64,000 nucleotides of DNA from Streptomyces griseoruber (GTDB lineage Bacteria > Actinomycetota > Actinomycetes > Streptomycetales > Streptomycetaceae), in contig NZ_KQ948765.1 of the NCBI RefSeq assembly GCF_001514205.1, positions 311,862-375,861 of the forward strand, read 5' to 3'. The position numbers and the translations under genes are program-made. The notes under the pieces are model-generated. The model was not told where the DNA came from and did no database searches. It saw nothing but the letters and a program-made list of their open reading frames with translations. Below are positions 49,202-57,954 of the stretch, piece after piece. Position 1 is the stretch's first letter. Every line of letters begins with the position of its first letter.

Positions 49202-50928
49202 CCCCTGCCACCTCCTCGTCGGTGCGCCGGCTGGGCCGTCGGCGCTGTCTGTGCCGTCTGCGCGCCCTGAGCGGGGGCGCCCTGAGCCGGCTTGGCCGGT
49301 GCGCTCGTGGTCTGCGCCGGCTTCCTGGGCACGTTCACGGTCAGGGAACGGGACCTGGCCGCGCTGTTGGTGCCGTCCGTGACCTCGATGGCGTACTGGT
49401 GGCGGGAGCCGGCCGGTACCGAGTCGGTCCAGGTCATCTTCGGGCGGTCCCAGAAGGCGGAGGACTTCGCCTTGCTCACGACGAGCTTGCCGTCGCGGTA
49501 GATCCGGTACGTCAGCACGGCGTCGTCGCGGTCCCAGGCGGCCCGCCAGGCGAGGGTGACCTTGCCGGGCTCGGACGCCGCCAGGGACAGGGTGGGCGGC
49601 TCCTCCGGAGCGCCGGTGTCCTTGTCGCCGAAGCGGGTGAGGCCCTGCTGGGGCGCCTCGTTGACCTCGGTGAACTCACCGCCCGCCCACAGGACGCCCC
49701 GCGACACCGCCAGGACGCGGGGGCCGACCTGCTCGCCGAGGCCGCCGTCGGTGTCGGGGAACCAGTGCAGGATCCTGCGGTCGTCGACCCGCTGGGCCAG
49801 GAAGTGCTGGCGGTCGCCCCGGTCGGGGAAGCCGCCGGGCGTCTCGTTGCAGTCGTGGGCGTGCGAGGCGCTGTAGAGCACGCCGTTGTAGGGCAGGACG
49901 GACTGGGTGGCGCCGCGGCAGGTGTCGTTCCACACCATGAGGCCGGTGGCGGTCCGGCCCGCGATCCGGCCGTCGTAGATGCCCGGCCCGTGGCCCTCGG
50001 CGCCCACGAAGAAGCGGGAGTTGTCCTGGGCGATCGTCTTCACCGACGACTGGCTCGGGAACCAGCCCGGGTAGGCGAGCACCGTGGCACCGGTGACGGG
50101 GTTCAGGGTGACCAGGGAGCGGGCCGACTGTCCGTTGACCCGCTCGAAGTCGCCGCCGACGAAGAGGCGCCCCTGCGCGATCGCGGCCGACAGGGCGCGC
50201 ACCGGCTGGTCGAGTTCGGCCCTGAAGGGCAGCAGCGCGCCCTTGGGCGTGACGGCGGCGATACGGCTCCTGGTCTCGCCGGAGACCCGGCCGAAGTCAC
50301 CGCCGAGGTAGATCGCCCGGTCCGTGGGCTCGACGGCCCGCACGGTCGAGGACACGGTCGGCTTGAACTCCCTGCGCACCGAGCAGTCGGCGGTGTTGAG
50401 CGCGACCACGTTGGCCGCCTTCTCGGATCCGACGGTGTCGAAGGACCCGCCGATGTACAGCACCCGGCCGTCCGCGGAGGCCTTCATGGCCCGCACGGTG
50501 TGGTTGTGCCCGGTGAAGGACGGGGCGCAGGGCAGGAGTTTGCCGGTCACGGCGTCGAACGCGGCGAAGTTGCGGCGGGCCACCAGCTTCCGGCCCGGCG
50601 CCGCACCCGGCGGGCGGACCGCCTCGAAGGATCCTCCGACGTAGACGACGCCGTTCGCGGCGGCCATCGACCAGACGATGCCTTCGGTCTGCCAGGTCGG
50701 CAGCGCATCGGCGGAGAACGTCTTCGGGCCGCTGTCGGCGGCCGCGGCGAGGGAGGCGTCGAGCAGGGCGGCGGAGCACACGAGGGCGGTGACGGCGACC
50801 CTGGTGACCGGCTTCGAACGGAGCTTTCTCAGGTGCAAGGGAACCCCGGGTGGCAGTGGTGGGAGTGGTTCGGAGTCGGAGGACGCCCGACGAGTGGGCC
50901 GGAACGCTGCGGCCGGGGCCGGCCTCAT
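49198..50928 (-). CDS. secreted beta-propeller protein with fibronectin type III domain
   Basis: A 576-residue protein. Residues about 45-66 hold a hydrophobic signal (VTRVAVTALVCSAALLDASLAAA) ending at AAADSG; residues about 75-430 are a seven-bladed-type beta propeller with repeated VYVGGSF, LYIGGSF, IYLGGDF and LFVGGDF strands; residues about 435-535 are an FN3 domain; the tail is Pro/Gln/Ala-rich. It is likely exported and surface-bound. ATG 50928 overlaps the stop of the flippase gene by 4 nt. No catalytic residues are evident. Confidence 0.78.
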   Translation of the reverse strand: MRPAPAAAFRPTRRASSDSEPLPPLPPGVPLHLRKLRSKPVTRVAVTALVCSAALLDASLAAAADSGPKTFSADALPTWQTEGIVWSMAAANGVVYVGGSFEAVRPPGAAPGRKLVARRNFAAFDAVTGKLLPCAPSFTGHNHTVRAMKASADGRVLYIGGSFDTVGSEKAANVVALNTADCSVRREFKPTVSSTVRAVEPTDRAIYLGGDFGRVSGETRSRIAAVTPKGALLPFRAELDQPVRALSAAIAQGRLFVGGDFERVNGQSARSLVTLNPVTGATVLAYPGWFPSQSSVKTIAQDNSRFFVGAEGHGPGIYDGRIAGRTATGLMVWNDTCRGATQSVLPYNGVLYSASHAHDCNETPGGFPDRGDRQHFLAQRVDDRRILHWFPDTDGGLGEQVGPRVLAVSRGVLWAGGEFTEVNEAPQQGLTRFGDKDTGAPEEPPTLSLAASEPGKVTLAWRAAWDRDDAVLTYRIYRDGKLVVSKAKSSAFWDRPKMTWTDSVPAGSRHQYAIEVTDGTNSAARSRSLTVNVPRKPAQTTSAPAKPAQGAPAQGAQTAQTAPTAQPAHRRGGGRG

Positions 50929-52466
50929 GCTGCGCGGCGGCGCAGCACTCCGGCCAGCTCGTTCACTCTCAGCGACGTCCGATATCGCCACAAACTAATA
51001 GCAAATACACACATTCCCAAGACCATCCCCACGGCGAGTCCTGATGGAGTGTCACCTTCCCTCGTACGGGCGGCTCCCAGCACCACGGAGACGGTCAGGG
51101 CGACGCCGAGGGCGGTGGCATAGCCGCGGTCCACGGTGGTGAAGCCGAGGCGCCACCGGATCAGCAGGGCCGCCGCGAGGTTCTCCACGACGATGGCCGC
51201 GCCCCAGGACACGGCGGCGCCGCGCACGCCCCAGGCCGGGACGGCGAGCACACCGACGGTCAGCTGCACCGTGAACGCGACCGCGGTGACGGCTAGATGC
51301 CAGGAGCTGCGGCCGGCCATCAGCAGCACGGTCTGGGCGTTGCCGACCGCGACGTTGACCATGGCGGCGGCGCACAGCACGACCAGGGCGGGGGCGCCGC
51401 GGACGAACTCCGGCCCGAAGGCGGACAGGAAGGTCTCGGGGAAGGCCGCGAGGAGGGCGAACAGCGGCCAGGAGAACAGCACGATCCAGCAGGTCGACAC
51501 ACGGTGCAGGGAGTGCGCCTCGGTGTCCTCGCCGAGGGCGAGCAGCCGGCTGACCTCCGGGGCGACGGCGAGCCGTACGGCGAGCTGGAGGAGCGTGCCC
51601 GCGGTGACGACCCGGCCGATCGCGGTGTAGACGCCGGCCTCCCCCGCGGTGGCCATGGCCGACAGCAGGATGACGCCGACCCACACGGCGCTGATGTCGA
51701 AGACGGAGGAGACCGCGCGGGGCGCGGCGAAGCCCCAGAACGTCCGCCAGGACACGGACCCGCCCTCGGCCGGGGGCGTCGGGCCCCGGCCCGCCCGGCA
51801 GCGGCGCAGGGCGAACCAGGCGGCCACGGAACCGGCCAGCGCCGGCAGCAGCCATGCCGAGGCCAGTGCCGTCAGACTGGGCAGCAGGAAGGCGACCGGG
51901 AGGGCGATCAGCAGCCGCAGCACCGGCTTGCCGATCTGCTCCACGGCGACGAACGGGACGACGGTGCCGTAGGCCCGGGTGGCGCCGAGCAGGACCATGC
52001 CCACGGTGGCGACGGGCAGGAAGACGCCGAAGAGCCGGACCAGTGAGACGGCGTCCGCCGGGGGCAGTTGGGGCAGCAGCAGACGGGCCGCGGTGGACGA
52101 CAGCAGCAGGGGCGCGGCGGCCGCGGTGGAGACCACGGCGGCGGGCAGTACGGCCATGCGCAGCAGGTCGGGGACCGAGCGGCCGTCGTGCAGGGCGAGG
52201 TCCCGGGGGACGAAACGAATCAGCCCGGCGTCGGCGCCGAGCTTGCAGGTGTTGCTGAGGATGGTGAACAGGGCGACGCCGGTGAAGACCACGCCCGAGC
52301 CGTCCGCGCCCACGGCACGGGTGAACAGGCCGACCAGCAGGAAGGAGAAGACCGCGTTGGCGGCGGAACCCGCCATCCCCCACCATCCGCCCCGGGCGAC
52401 CGCCGCCACCGCGCGCGGGGCCTTGGCCCCGGCGCGGAGGGGAGCGGTCGTGTCGGCAGCGGTCAC
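50925..52466 (-). CDS. polysaccharide flippase, Wzx/MATE-like
   Basis: A 513-residue membrane protein with about fourteen helices, of the Wzx/MurJ-like polysaccharide exporter superfamily, which moves lipid-linked repeat units across the membrane. Start is GTG 52466 inside the stop of the chain-length gene, and its stop overlaps the beta-propeller gene. Its coupled position between polymerase, chain-length regulator and cytidylyltransferase genes supports the role. Confidence 0.85.
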   Translation of the reverse strand: MTAADTTAPLRAGAKAPRAVAAVARGGWWGMAGSAANAVFSFLLVGLFTRAVGADGSGVVFTGVALFTILSNTCKLGADAGLIRFVPRDLALHDGRSVPDLLRMAVLPAAVVSTAAAAPLLLSSTAARLLLPQLPPADAVSLVRLFGVFLPVATVGMVLLGATRAYGTVVPFVAVEQIGKPVLRLLIALPVAFLLPSLTALASAWLLPALAGSVAAWFALRRCRAGRGPTPPAEGGSVSWRTFWGFAAPRAVSSVFDISAVWVGVILLSAMATAGEAGVYTAIGRVVTAGTLLQLAVRLAVAPEVSRLLALGEDTEAHSLHRVSTCWIVLFSWPLFALLAAFPETFLSAFGPEFVRGAPALVVLCAAAMVNVAVGNAQTVLLMAGRSSWHLAVTAVAFTVQLTVGVLAVPAWGVRGAAVSWGAAIVVENLAAALLIRWRLGFTTVDRGYATALGVALTVSVVLGAARTREGDTPSGLAVGMVLGMCVFAISLWRYRTSLRVNELAGVLRRRAA

Positions 52467-54043
52467 CGCCGGGAGACGGAGAAGGTGCCGTCCTGCACGG
52501 GAAGTTCCATCGGCGCGGCGGGGTGCGACGCCGGACGGTACTTCGGGCGGCGGCGCGGCAGCCGCAGGCGCCGGCGGGGCCGGGCCGCGTCGAGGACGGT
52601 GCCGAGGAGCCGTCCGCCGGAGCAGTCGACCAGTTCCTGCACCTGGCGGAGGTCGTCCTGCCGGGTGGCGCCGAGGCCGACGACCAGCAGGACGCCGTCG
52701 ACGCGCTGGGCCACGGCGAGCGCGTCGGCGTGCGTGAGGAACGGCCCGGTCACGACGACGGTGGTGGACTCGGCACCGGGCCGCAGCCGGTTGGCCTCGG
52801 TCGACAGGCTCGAGCGGGTGTGCGCAGCGATCCCGCCGCCGGAGCGGAAGGCCAGCCGTCCGCAGACGTCGGCGTCGACGAGCACGCTCCCGCTGGGCAG
52901 GAACGCCTCCTCCAGGGTGGGTGCCTCGTACGGCATCAGCGGCAGCCGGTCCGAGAGCCCGGAGGCGTCGGAGTCGGCGTCGACCAGCAGGACCTCTCCG
53001 CCGTACTCGGCGAGGGCCGCGGCCAGGTTGGCGGCGACCTCCTCGGCGGCCTCGGCGTCGCGCGGGGCGACGACGAGCACCTGGCCGGGGCCCGAGGGGC
53101 CGTCGGCCTTGCGCAGCCGGAAGGCCAGGGCGCGGAACGCCTCCGCTCGGACGCCGCCGGTGCGGCCGACCTTCAGCAGGTCGTCGCGGGTGTCCTCGTC
53201 GTCGGGCAGGATGCCGAGGACCGGGGTGCGCAGCGCGCCGCGCAGTTCGCCGACCGAGCGGATCCGGGAGTCCAGGGCGGAGCGCAGCCAGGCCAGCACC
53301 ACGCCGAGGAGCAGCCCGCAGACCAGGCCGAGGGCGAGCAGGGTCCGCAGGCCGGGGCCGACCGGCATGTGGGGGGCAGAGGCCCGGCGGACGACGTCGC
53401 CGGCGTCGGTGTCCCGGGACTTGATGTCCAGGACGCGCTTCTGGAGGGTGTAGAGCTGGCTCTGCGCGGCGGTCTTGGTGTCCTGCCGCTCCAGCTGGTC
53501 CTTGGCGAGCTGCTGGTTGAGCACCTGGATCTGCTGGCCGAGGGCGTCGGTGGCGCGCCGGACGGCGGCGTCGTTGCGGCCCTTGCGGTCGGCGAGGTAG
53601 GCCTCGGCGAAGGCGTTGGCGCCCTCCGCCGTGCGCTGGGGGCTGCCGGCGGTGAACTCGAAGCGCAGCACCCGGGACTTCATCGGGTTGGTGACCCGCA
53701 GCCGGGAGGCGAGTCCGTTCGCCTGGCTCTCGGGCAGGCGCAGGGTGCGGGCCACGCGGCGGGCGACCTCGGCGCTGGTGGCGACCTGCTGCTCGGTGGT
53801 CATGCTGACCTGGTTGTCGGCGGAGACCCCGACCGCGCCGAACGGGTCGGCGGTGGAGCGCACCAGGACCTCAGCCGTGGCGGAGTAGGTGTGCGCGCGG
53901 TACTCGGCCAGCGCCAGCCCGCCGAGCAGTCCCAGGACCAGGCCGAGCGCGATCAGGGCGCGATGGCGAAGGATGCGGCGCAGTTGGTCGCGTAGTTGGT
54001 CCGGCTCGTCGTACCGGTCGTCGAGATGGATGGGGCCGGTCAC
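52463..54043 (-). CDS. Wzz/BY-kinase-like chain-length determinant without Walker A
   Basis: A 526-residue polysaccharide co-polymerase. A Wzz domain is bracketed by two membrane helices (about 28-46 and 232-252), followed by a BY-kinase-like cytoplasmic domain. Walker A prime (VLLVDADSD, 351-359) remains, but the expected GxxGxGKS is absent: the position reads VVAPRDAEAAEEVAANLA. The Tyr-rich tail is absent too, so ATP hydrolysis is doubtful. Start is GTG 54043 with AGGAGG six bases upstream, overlapping the polymerase stop. Confidence 0.83.
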   Translation of the reverse strand: MTGPIHLDDRYDEPDQLRDQLRRILRHRALIALGLVLGLLGGLALAEYRAHTYSATAEVLVRSTADPFGAVGVSADNQVSMTTEQQVATSAEVARRVARTLRLPESQANGLASRLRVTNPMKSRVLRFEFTAGSPQRTAEGANAFAEAYLADRKGRNDAAVRRATDALGQQIQVLNQQLAKDQLERQDTKTAAQSQLYTLQKRVLDIKSRDTDAGDVVRRASAPHMPVGPGLRTLLALGLVCGLLLGVVLAWLRSALDSRIRSVGELRGALRTPVLGILPDDEDTRDDLLKVGRTGGVRAEAFRALAFRLRKADGPSGPGQVLVVAPRDAEAAEEVAANLAAALAEYGGEVLLVDADSDASGLSDRLPLMPYEAPTLEEAFLPSGSVLVDADVCGRLAFRSGGGIAAHTRSSLSTEANRLRPGAESTTVVVTGPFLTHADALAVAQRVDGVLLVVGLGATRQDDLRQVQELVDCSGGRLLGTVLDAARPRRRLRLPRRRPKYRPASHPAAPMELPVQDGTFSVSRR

Positions 54044-55512
54044 GGGTGCCCTCCTGTTCCGGGGATCGATGCGTGACGGGGGGATGCGGCCGGCATCGCC
54101 GATGAGCGGAACCGGGATGCCCGGGCGACGGGGGTGGTGATGAGCAGCGGTACGGCCACCAGCAGGGTCAGCGGACCCGCGATGGCGAGCAGGCTGCCGC
54201 GCAGGAAGACCATCTGGTAGAAGGCGAACGCGGGGACGAGCAGGGCGGCGAGGGCGCCGGGGCTCTCGCGCAGCCGGTGGCGGATGTCGTCCACGCGCCG
54301 GCCGAACGCGCCGAGCAGGAGGAAGACGAGGATCACCGCGAGGGGGCCGGCCCACAGGTAACTCTCGATCCACAGGGGCGCGGAGAGGTTGTGGAACTCG
54401 TATCCGGCGTACTCGGCCAGGGAGATGCCGGTGTCCTCGGGCTTCTCCGGCCACATCGCGCGCGGCACCATGAACAGCGGCGGGCCGAGGACGTTCTGCG
54501 GGGAGAACCCGTGGTCGTGGGCGTAGTCGACGCCGGTCTGCATCTGCTGGAAGGCGTCGTAGTCGCCGTTGGAGGTGAACTGGTCGGCGAGGGAGGCGAC
54601 GGTGAGGGTCTCCCGGTCGCTGTAGCGGAAGTAGTCGCTGTAGGGGAAGACGAACAGCAGTGCGGCGAGGATCGCGGCCGAGGTGACGCGGAAGGCCCGG
54701 GGCCGGCACAGCCGGGGCACCGAGAACACCAGGGTCAGCAGGACCATGCCGGCCCAGAACCGCGGCTTGCTGATGGGGTTGTTGACGACCACGTTGAGGG
54801 CGAGCAGCACCGGCAGCAGCAGCCAGCGCACCGCGCGCAGCCAGCGGTCGCCGCCGGGGCGGCACGGCACCCTCAGCAGTCCGAGCAGGGCCCAGAACGC
54901 GGGCACCGACAGCGACCAGCTGAGCAGGGAGCGCAGCGAGGCGTCCTCCCCGCCGGCCTCGGTGATGGCCTGCCGGCTGGTGAAGTACGCGCCCAGTCGG
55001 CCGGGTTGGCCGGCGATCAGCACGGCGGCGAGGCCGAGGGCGAGGCCGCACAGGGCGAGCAGACGCCAGGGCGCGACTCGGCGGGCGAGGACGCGTTCCA
55101 GGCGCCCTGGCGGGGCGGCGTCCCCGCGGGCGCGTTCCCGGCGGGCGGCGAGGGCCGCTCCCGCGCTGTGGGCGAGGAGGCCGAGTTCGACGAGGGCCAC
55201 GGCCACGAGCGCGGTGGTCTCGTCGGTCCGGTACGGCCAGGGGTACGCGTCGGCGGCGAGCATCGCCAGGCCCGCCAGCCCCAGCCAGATGTAGGCGAAG
55301 ACCCAGAAGCCGAGGGCGACGAACCGTACCCGGGACGCGGTGAGCACCCGGGCGAGCGCGCCGCCGCTGTGCGCCACGACGACGCACTGCAGGACGAGCG
55401 CGGCCGACGGGTGCGCACCGTGCGACTGGAGGATCAGCCCCGGCAGCAGGACCGTCAGCACCACGGCCCAGAGGGAGACCGCAGCCACACTGCGGACGCG
55501 ACCGTCCTGCAT
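54040..55512 (-). CDS. O-antigen polymerase-like Wzy protein
   Basis: A 490-residue membrane protein with about eleven helices and one large extracellular loop near residues 310-400 (SDYFRYSDRE, FSPQNVLGPPLFMVPRAMWPEK), the usual Wzy layout. It should polymerise flipped repeat units. I chose ATG 55512, which has GGAGAGG five bases upstream; an ATG at 55551 lacks a ribosome site. It is the first gene of the five-gene operon. Confidence 0.8.
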   Translation of the reverse strand: MQDGRVRSVAAVSLWAVVLTVLLPGLILQSHGAHPSAALVLQCVVVAHSGGALARVLTASRVRFVALGFWVFAYIWLGLAGLAMLAADAYPWPYRTDETTALVAVALVELGLLAHSAGAALAARRERARGDAAPPGRLERVLARRVAPWRLLALCGLALGLAAVLIAGQPGRLGAYFTSRQAITEAGGEDASLRSLLSWSLSVPAFWALLGLLRVPCRPGGDRWLRAVRWLLLPVLLALNVVVNNPISKPRFWAGMVLLTLVFSVPRLCRPRAFRVTSAAILAALLFVFPYSDYFRYSDRETLTVASLADQFTSNGDYDAFQQMQTGVDYAHDHGFSPQNVLGPPLFMVPRAMWPEKPEDTGISLAEYAGYEFHNLSAPLWIESYLWAGPLAVILVFLLLGAFGRRVDDIRHRLRESPGALAALLVPAFAFYQMVFLRGSLLAIAGPLTLLVAVPLLITTPVARASRFRSSAMPAASPRHASIPGTGGHP

Positions 55513-55699
55513 CCCGGCCTCTCCGTCGAGCGAATATTTAGGCTGAAACATCACTGAAGGATATATAGCGCTTAGATCGCCCTAATCAGACCAGGCGCGC
55601 AGAAATCAAGAAATTCTCGGCGTGCCAATTACCCCAAATCATGACAAGTCTGCATAGCTTATCGGCCATCAGATCTCCCGGATCACAGAGGAGTTGTGC
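55513..55699. promoter_or_regulatory. AT-rich divergent promoter region of EPS locus
   Basis: A region of clearly raised A+T between the polymerase gene and the epimerase gene, including ATATATAGCG near 55560 and CATAGCTTATCGG near 55655. It should hold promoters for both the five-gene operon and the epimerase-glycosyltransferase pair. No operator with strong symmetry is seen. Confidence 0.5.
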
Positions 55700-56680
55700 A
55701 TGAGCCAGCAGGTAGACGTAGTCGTCGCCGGGGGCGGGGGATTCATCGGCGGTCACCTGGTGGGCGACCTGCTCGCCCAGGGACTGACCGTCCGTTCCGT
55801 CGACATCAAGCCGCGCCAGGACTGGTACCAGGTCCACCCCGACGCCGAGAACGTGGTCGCCGACCTCTCGCTCCTGGACAGCGCCCGCGCGGGCGTCCGG
55901 GGGGCGCGCCAGGTGTACATGCTGGCCGCCGACATGGGCGGCATGGGCTTCATCGAGAACAACAAGGCCGCCTGCATGATGTCGGTGCTCACCAGCACCC
56001 ACATGCTCCAGGCGGCCCATGAAGCCGGTGTGGAGCGCTACTTCTACTCCTCCTCCGCCTGCGTGTACGCCGCCGCCAAGCAGACCGACCCGGACCTCAC
56101 CGCCCTCAAGGAGGAGGACGCCTACCCCGCGCAGCCCGAGGACGGCTACGGCTGGGAGAAGCTGTTCTCCGAGCGCATGTGCCGGCACTACGCCGAGGAC
56201 TACGGATTCGTCACCCGCGTCGCCCGCTACCACAACGTGTACGGCCCGCACGGCACCTGGACCGGCGGGCGGGAGAAGGCGCCGGCCGCGGTGTGCCGGA
56301 AGGTGGCCGAGGCCGTCCTCAGCGGCGACCACCGGATCCAGATCTGGGGCGACGGACTCCAGAGCCGTTCGTTCATGTACATCGACGACTGCGTGCACGG
56401 CAGCCAGATGATCCTGAACGGCGACAGCGGGATCCCGGTCAACCTCGGCTCCTCGGAACTGGTCACCATCAACCAGCTCGTCGACCTCGTCGAGGAGATC
56501 GCCGGTGTCCGCTGCGAGCGCGCGTACCGCCTCGACGCCCCGCAGGGGGTGCGCGGCCGCAACTCCGACAACACGCTCATCCAGGAGATCCACGGCTGGG
56601 AGCCGTCGGTGACCCTGCTCGACGGTCTGGAGACGACCTACGCCTGGGTCTACGACCAGGTCAAGCGCTCCCAGCAGTGA
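55700..56680 (+). CDS. GDP-mannose 3,5-epimerase-like NAD-dependent epimerase
   Basis: A 326-residue extended SDR epimerase. The Rossmann motif is GGGGFIGG (11-18) and the catalytic pair is Y150xxxK154. DMGGMGFIENN and SSAC (118-121, with Cys121) are typical of GDP-mannose 3,5-epimerases, in which that Cys is catalytic. It would make GDP-L-galactose or a related sugar donor. Start is ATG 55700 after GAGGAG. It is followed by a glycosyltransferase gene 31 bp on. Confidence 0.83.
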   Translation: MSQQVDVVVAGGGGFIGGHLVGDLLAQGLTVRSVDIKPRQDWYQVHPDAENVVADLSLLDSARAGVRGARQVYMLAADMGGMGFIENNKAACMMSVLTSTHMLQAAHEAGVERYFYSSSACVYAAAKQTDPDLTALKEEDAYPAQPEDGYGWEKLFSERMCRHYAEDYGFVTRVARYHNVYGPHGTWTGGREKAPAAVCRKVAEAVLSGDHRIQIWGDGLQSRSFMYIDDCVHGSQMILNGDSGIPVNLGSSELVTINQLVDLVEEIAGVRCERAYRLDAPQGVRGRNSDNTLIQEIHGWEPSVTLLDGLETTYAWVYDQVKRSQQ

Positions 56681-56711
56681 GCCGCGGGCGAGCAGAGGAG
56701 ACGGTGAACCC

Positions 56712-57911
56712 ATGAGGATCCTCGTCCACGACTACAGCGGCCACCCCTTCCAGGCCCAGCTCAGCCGTGAACTGGCGCGCCGCGGTCACGACGTCGTCCA
56801 CTCGACCTGCACGGCCTACGTCTCCGGCAAGGGCAACCTCGCCGGGGACACCCCCGGGCTGCGCTTCGTCACCATCGGCGACGGCACCGCGCTGCGCAAG
56901 GACGCCTACTTCCGCCGGCTGCGCCAGGAGACCCTGCTGGGCCTCGAACTGGCCCAGCAGGTACGGCGGGAGAAGCCCGACGTGGCGCTGCTGTCGAACA
57001 TGCCGATCCCGGTGCTGGTGGTCGCGGCGGGGGTGCTGCGGCGGATGGGCGTCCCCTGGGTGCTGTGGCACCAGGACGTCACGGCCGAGGCGCTGAAGAG
57101 TTTCGCCGCCGAGAAGGTCGCGCGGTCCATGGGCGTCGCCGCGAAGGTGTTCGGGGCCGGCGAGAAGTGGTCGGCGCGGCAGGCCGCGGCCGTCGTGGTG
57201 ATCGCCGAGTCGTTCCTGCGTGTGCACCGCGAGTGGGGCACGGCCGACAAGGTCACCGTCATCCCCAACTGGGCGCCGCTGGACGAGATCGTGCCGGTGG
57301 ACCGGGCCAACGCGTGGTCGGCGGAGCAGGGCCTGGACGGTGTACGGACGGTGCTGTACTCCGGCACCCTGGGCCTGAAGCACAACCCGGAGCTGCTGGT
57401 GCGGCTGGCCGAGCGGCTGGGCGCGCGGGGCACCCCGGTGCGGCTGGTCGTCGTCAACGACGGCCCGGCGGTGCCGGTACTGCGCAGGGCGGCGGCCGAG
57501 CGGGGTGTCGACCTGACCCTGCTGCCCTTCCAGCCGTACGGGCGGCTGCCCGAGGTGCTGGGCTCGGGCGATCTCCTCGTGGTGCTGCTGGGCGCGGACG
57601 CCGGGGAGTTCTCGGTGCCGTCGAAGACCCTGTCGTACCTGTGCGCGGGGCGCCCCGTGCTCGGTCTGATGCCGGCCGGCAACCTGGCGGCGCAGCTGCT
57701 GCGCCGGGCGGGGTCGGCGGTGTTCCCGCCGGAGGAGATCTCGCTCGACGAGGCCGCCTCCTGGGCGCGGGAGATCCTGTCCGACCCGGCGCGCGCCGAG
57801 GCGCTGGGCAAGGAGAGCCGGGCCCTGGCCGAGCGGGAGTTCGCCCTGGAGGACTGTGCCTCGCGCTTCGAGGACATCCTCCGTACGGCGAGCCGCGCGC
57901 GGCGGCGCTGA
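56712..57911 (+). CDS. glycosyltransferase family 4 protein
   Basis: A 399-residue GT-B glycosyltransferase. The N-terminal Rossmann part starts MRILVHDYSGHPFQAQLSREL; the donor-binding C-terminal part has LPFQPYGRLPEVLGSGDLLVV and the GEFSVPSKTLSYL motif with the acidic residue for donor binding. It transfers one sugar to the lipid-linked repeat. Start is ATG 56712 after GAGGAG, in an operon with the epimerase. It converges on the next gene. Confidence 0.85.
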   Translation: MRILVHDYSGHPFQAQLSRELARRGHDVVHSTCTAYVSGKGNLAGDTPGLRFVTIGDGTALRKDAYFRRLRQETLLGLELAQQVRREKPDVALLSNMPIPVLVVAAGVLRRMGVPWVLWHQDVTAEALKSFAAEKVARSMGVAAKVFGAGEKWSARQAAAVVVIAESFLRVHREWGTADKVTVIPNWAPLDEIVPVDRANAWSAEQGLDGVRTVLYSGTLGLKHNPELLVRLAERLGARGTPVRLVVVNDGPAVPVLRRAAAERGVDLTLLPFQPYGRLPEVLGSGDLLVVLLGADAGEFSVPSKTLSYLCAGRPVLGLMPAGNLAAQLLRRAGSAVFPPEEISLDEAASWAREILSDPARAEALGKESRALAEREFALEDCASRFEDILRTASRARRR

Positions 57912-57918
57912 ACCGGCG

Positions 57919-57949
57919 GCGGTTCGGCCGCGCCCGGCGGCCGAACCGC
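57919..57949. terminator. bidirectional terminator
   Basis: Perfect 12-bp arms, GCGGTTCGGCCG and CGGCCGAACCGC, enclose a 7-base loop in the 43 bp between the two convergent glycosyltransferase genes. Confidence 0.8.
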
Positions 57950-57954
57950 TTCCG

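Noticed and set aside
52463..55387. A single 974-codon frame over the chain-length and polymerase genes.
   Set aside because: The part upstream of GTG 54043 is an off-frame reading of the polymerase gene.
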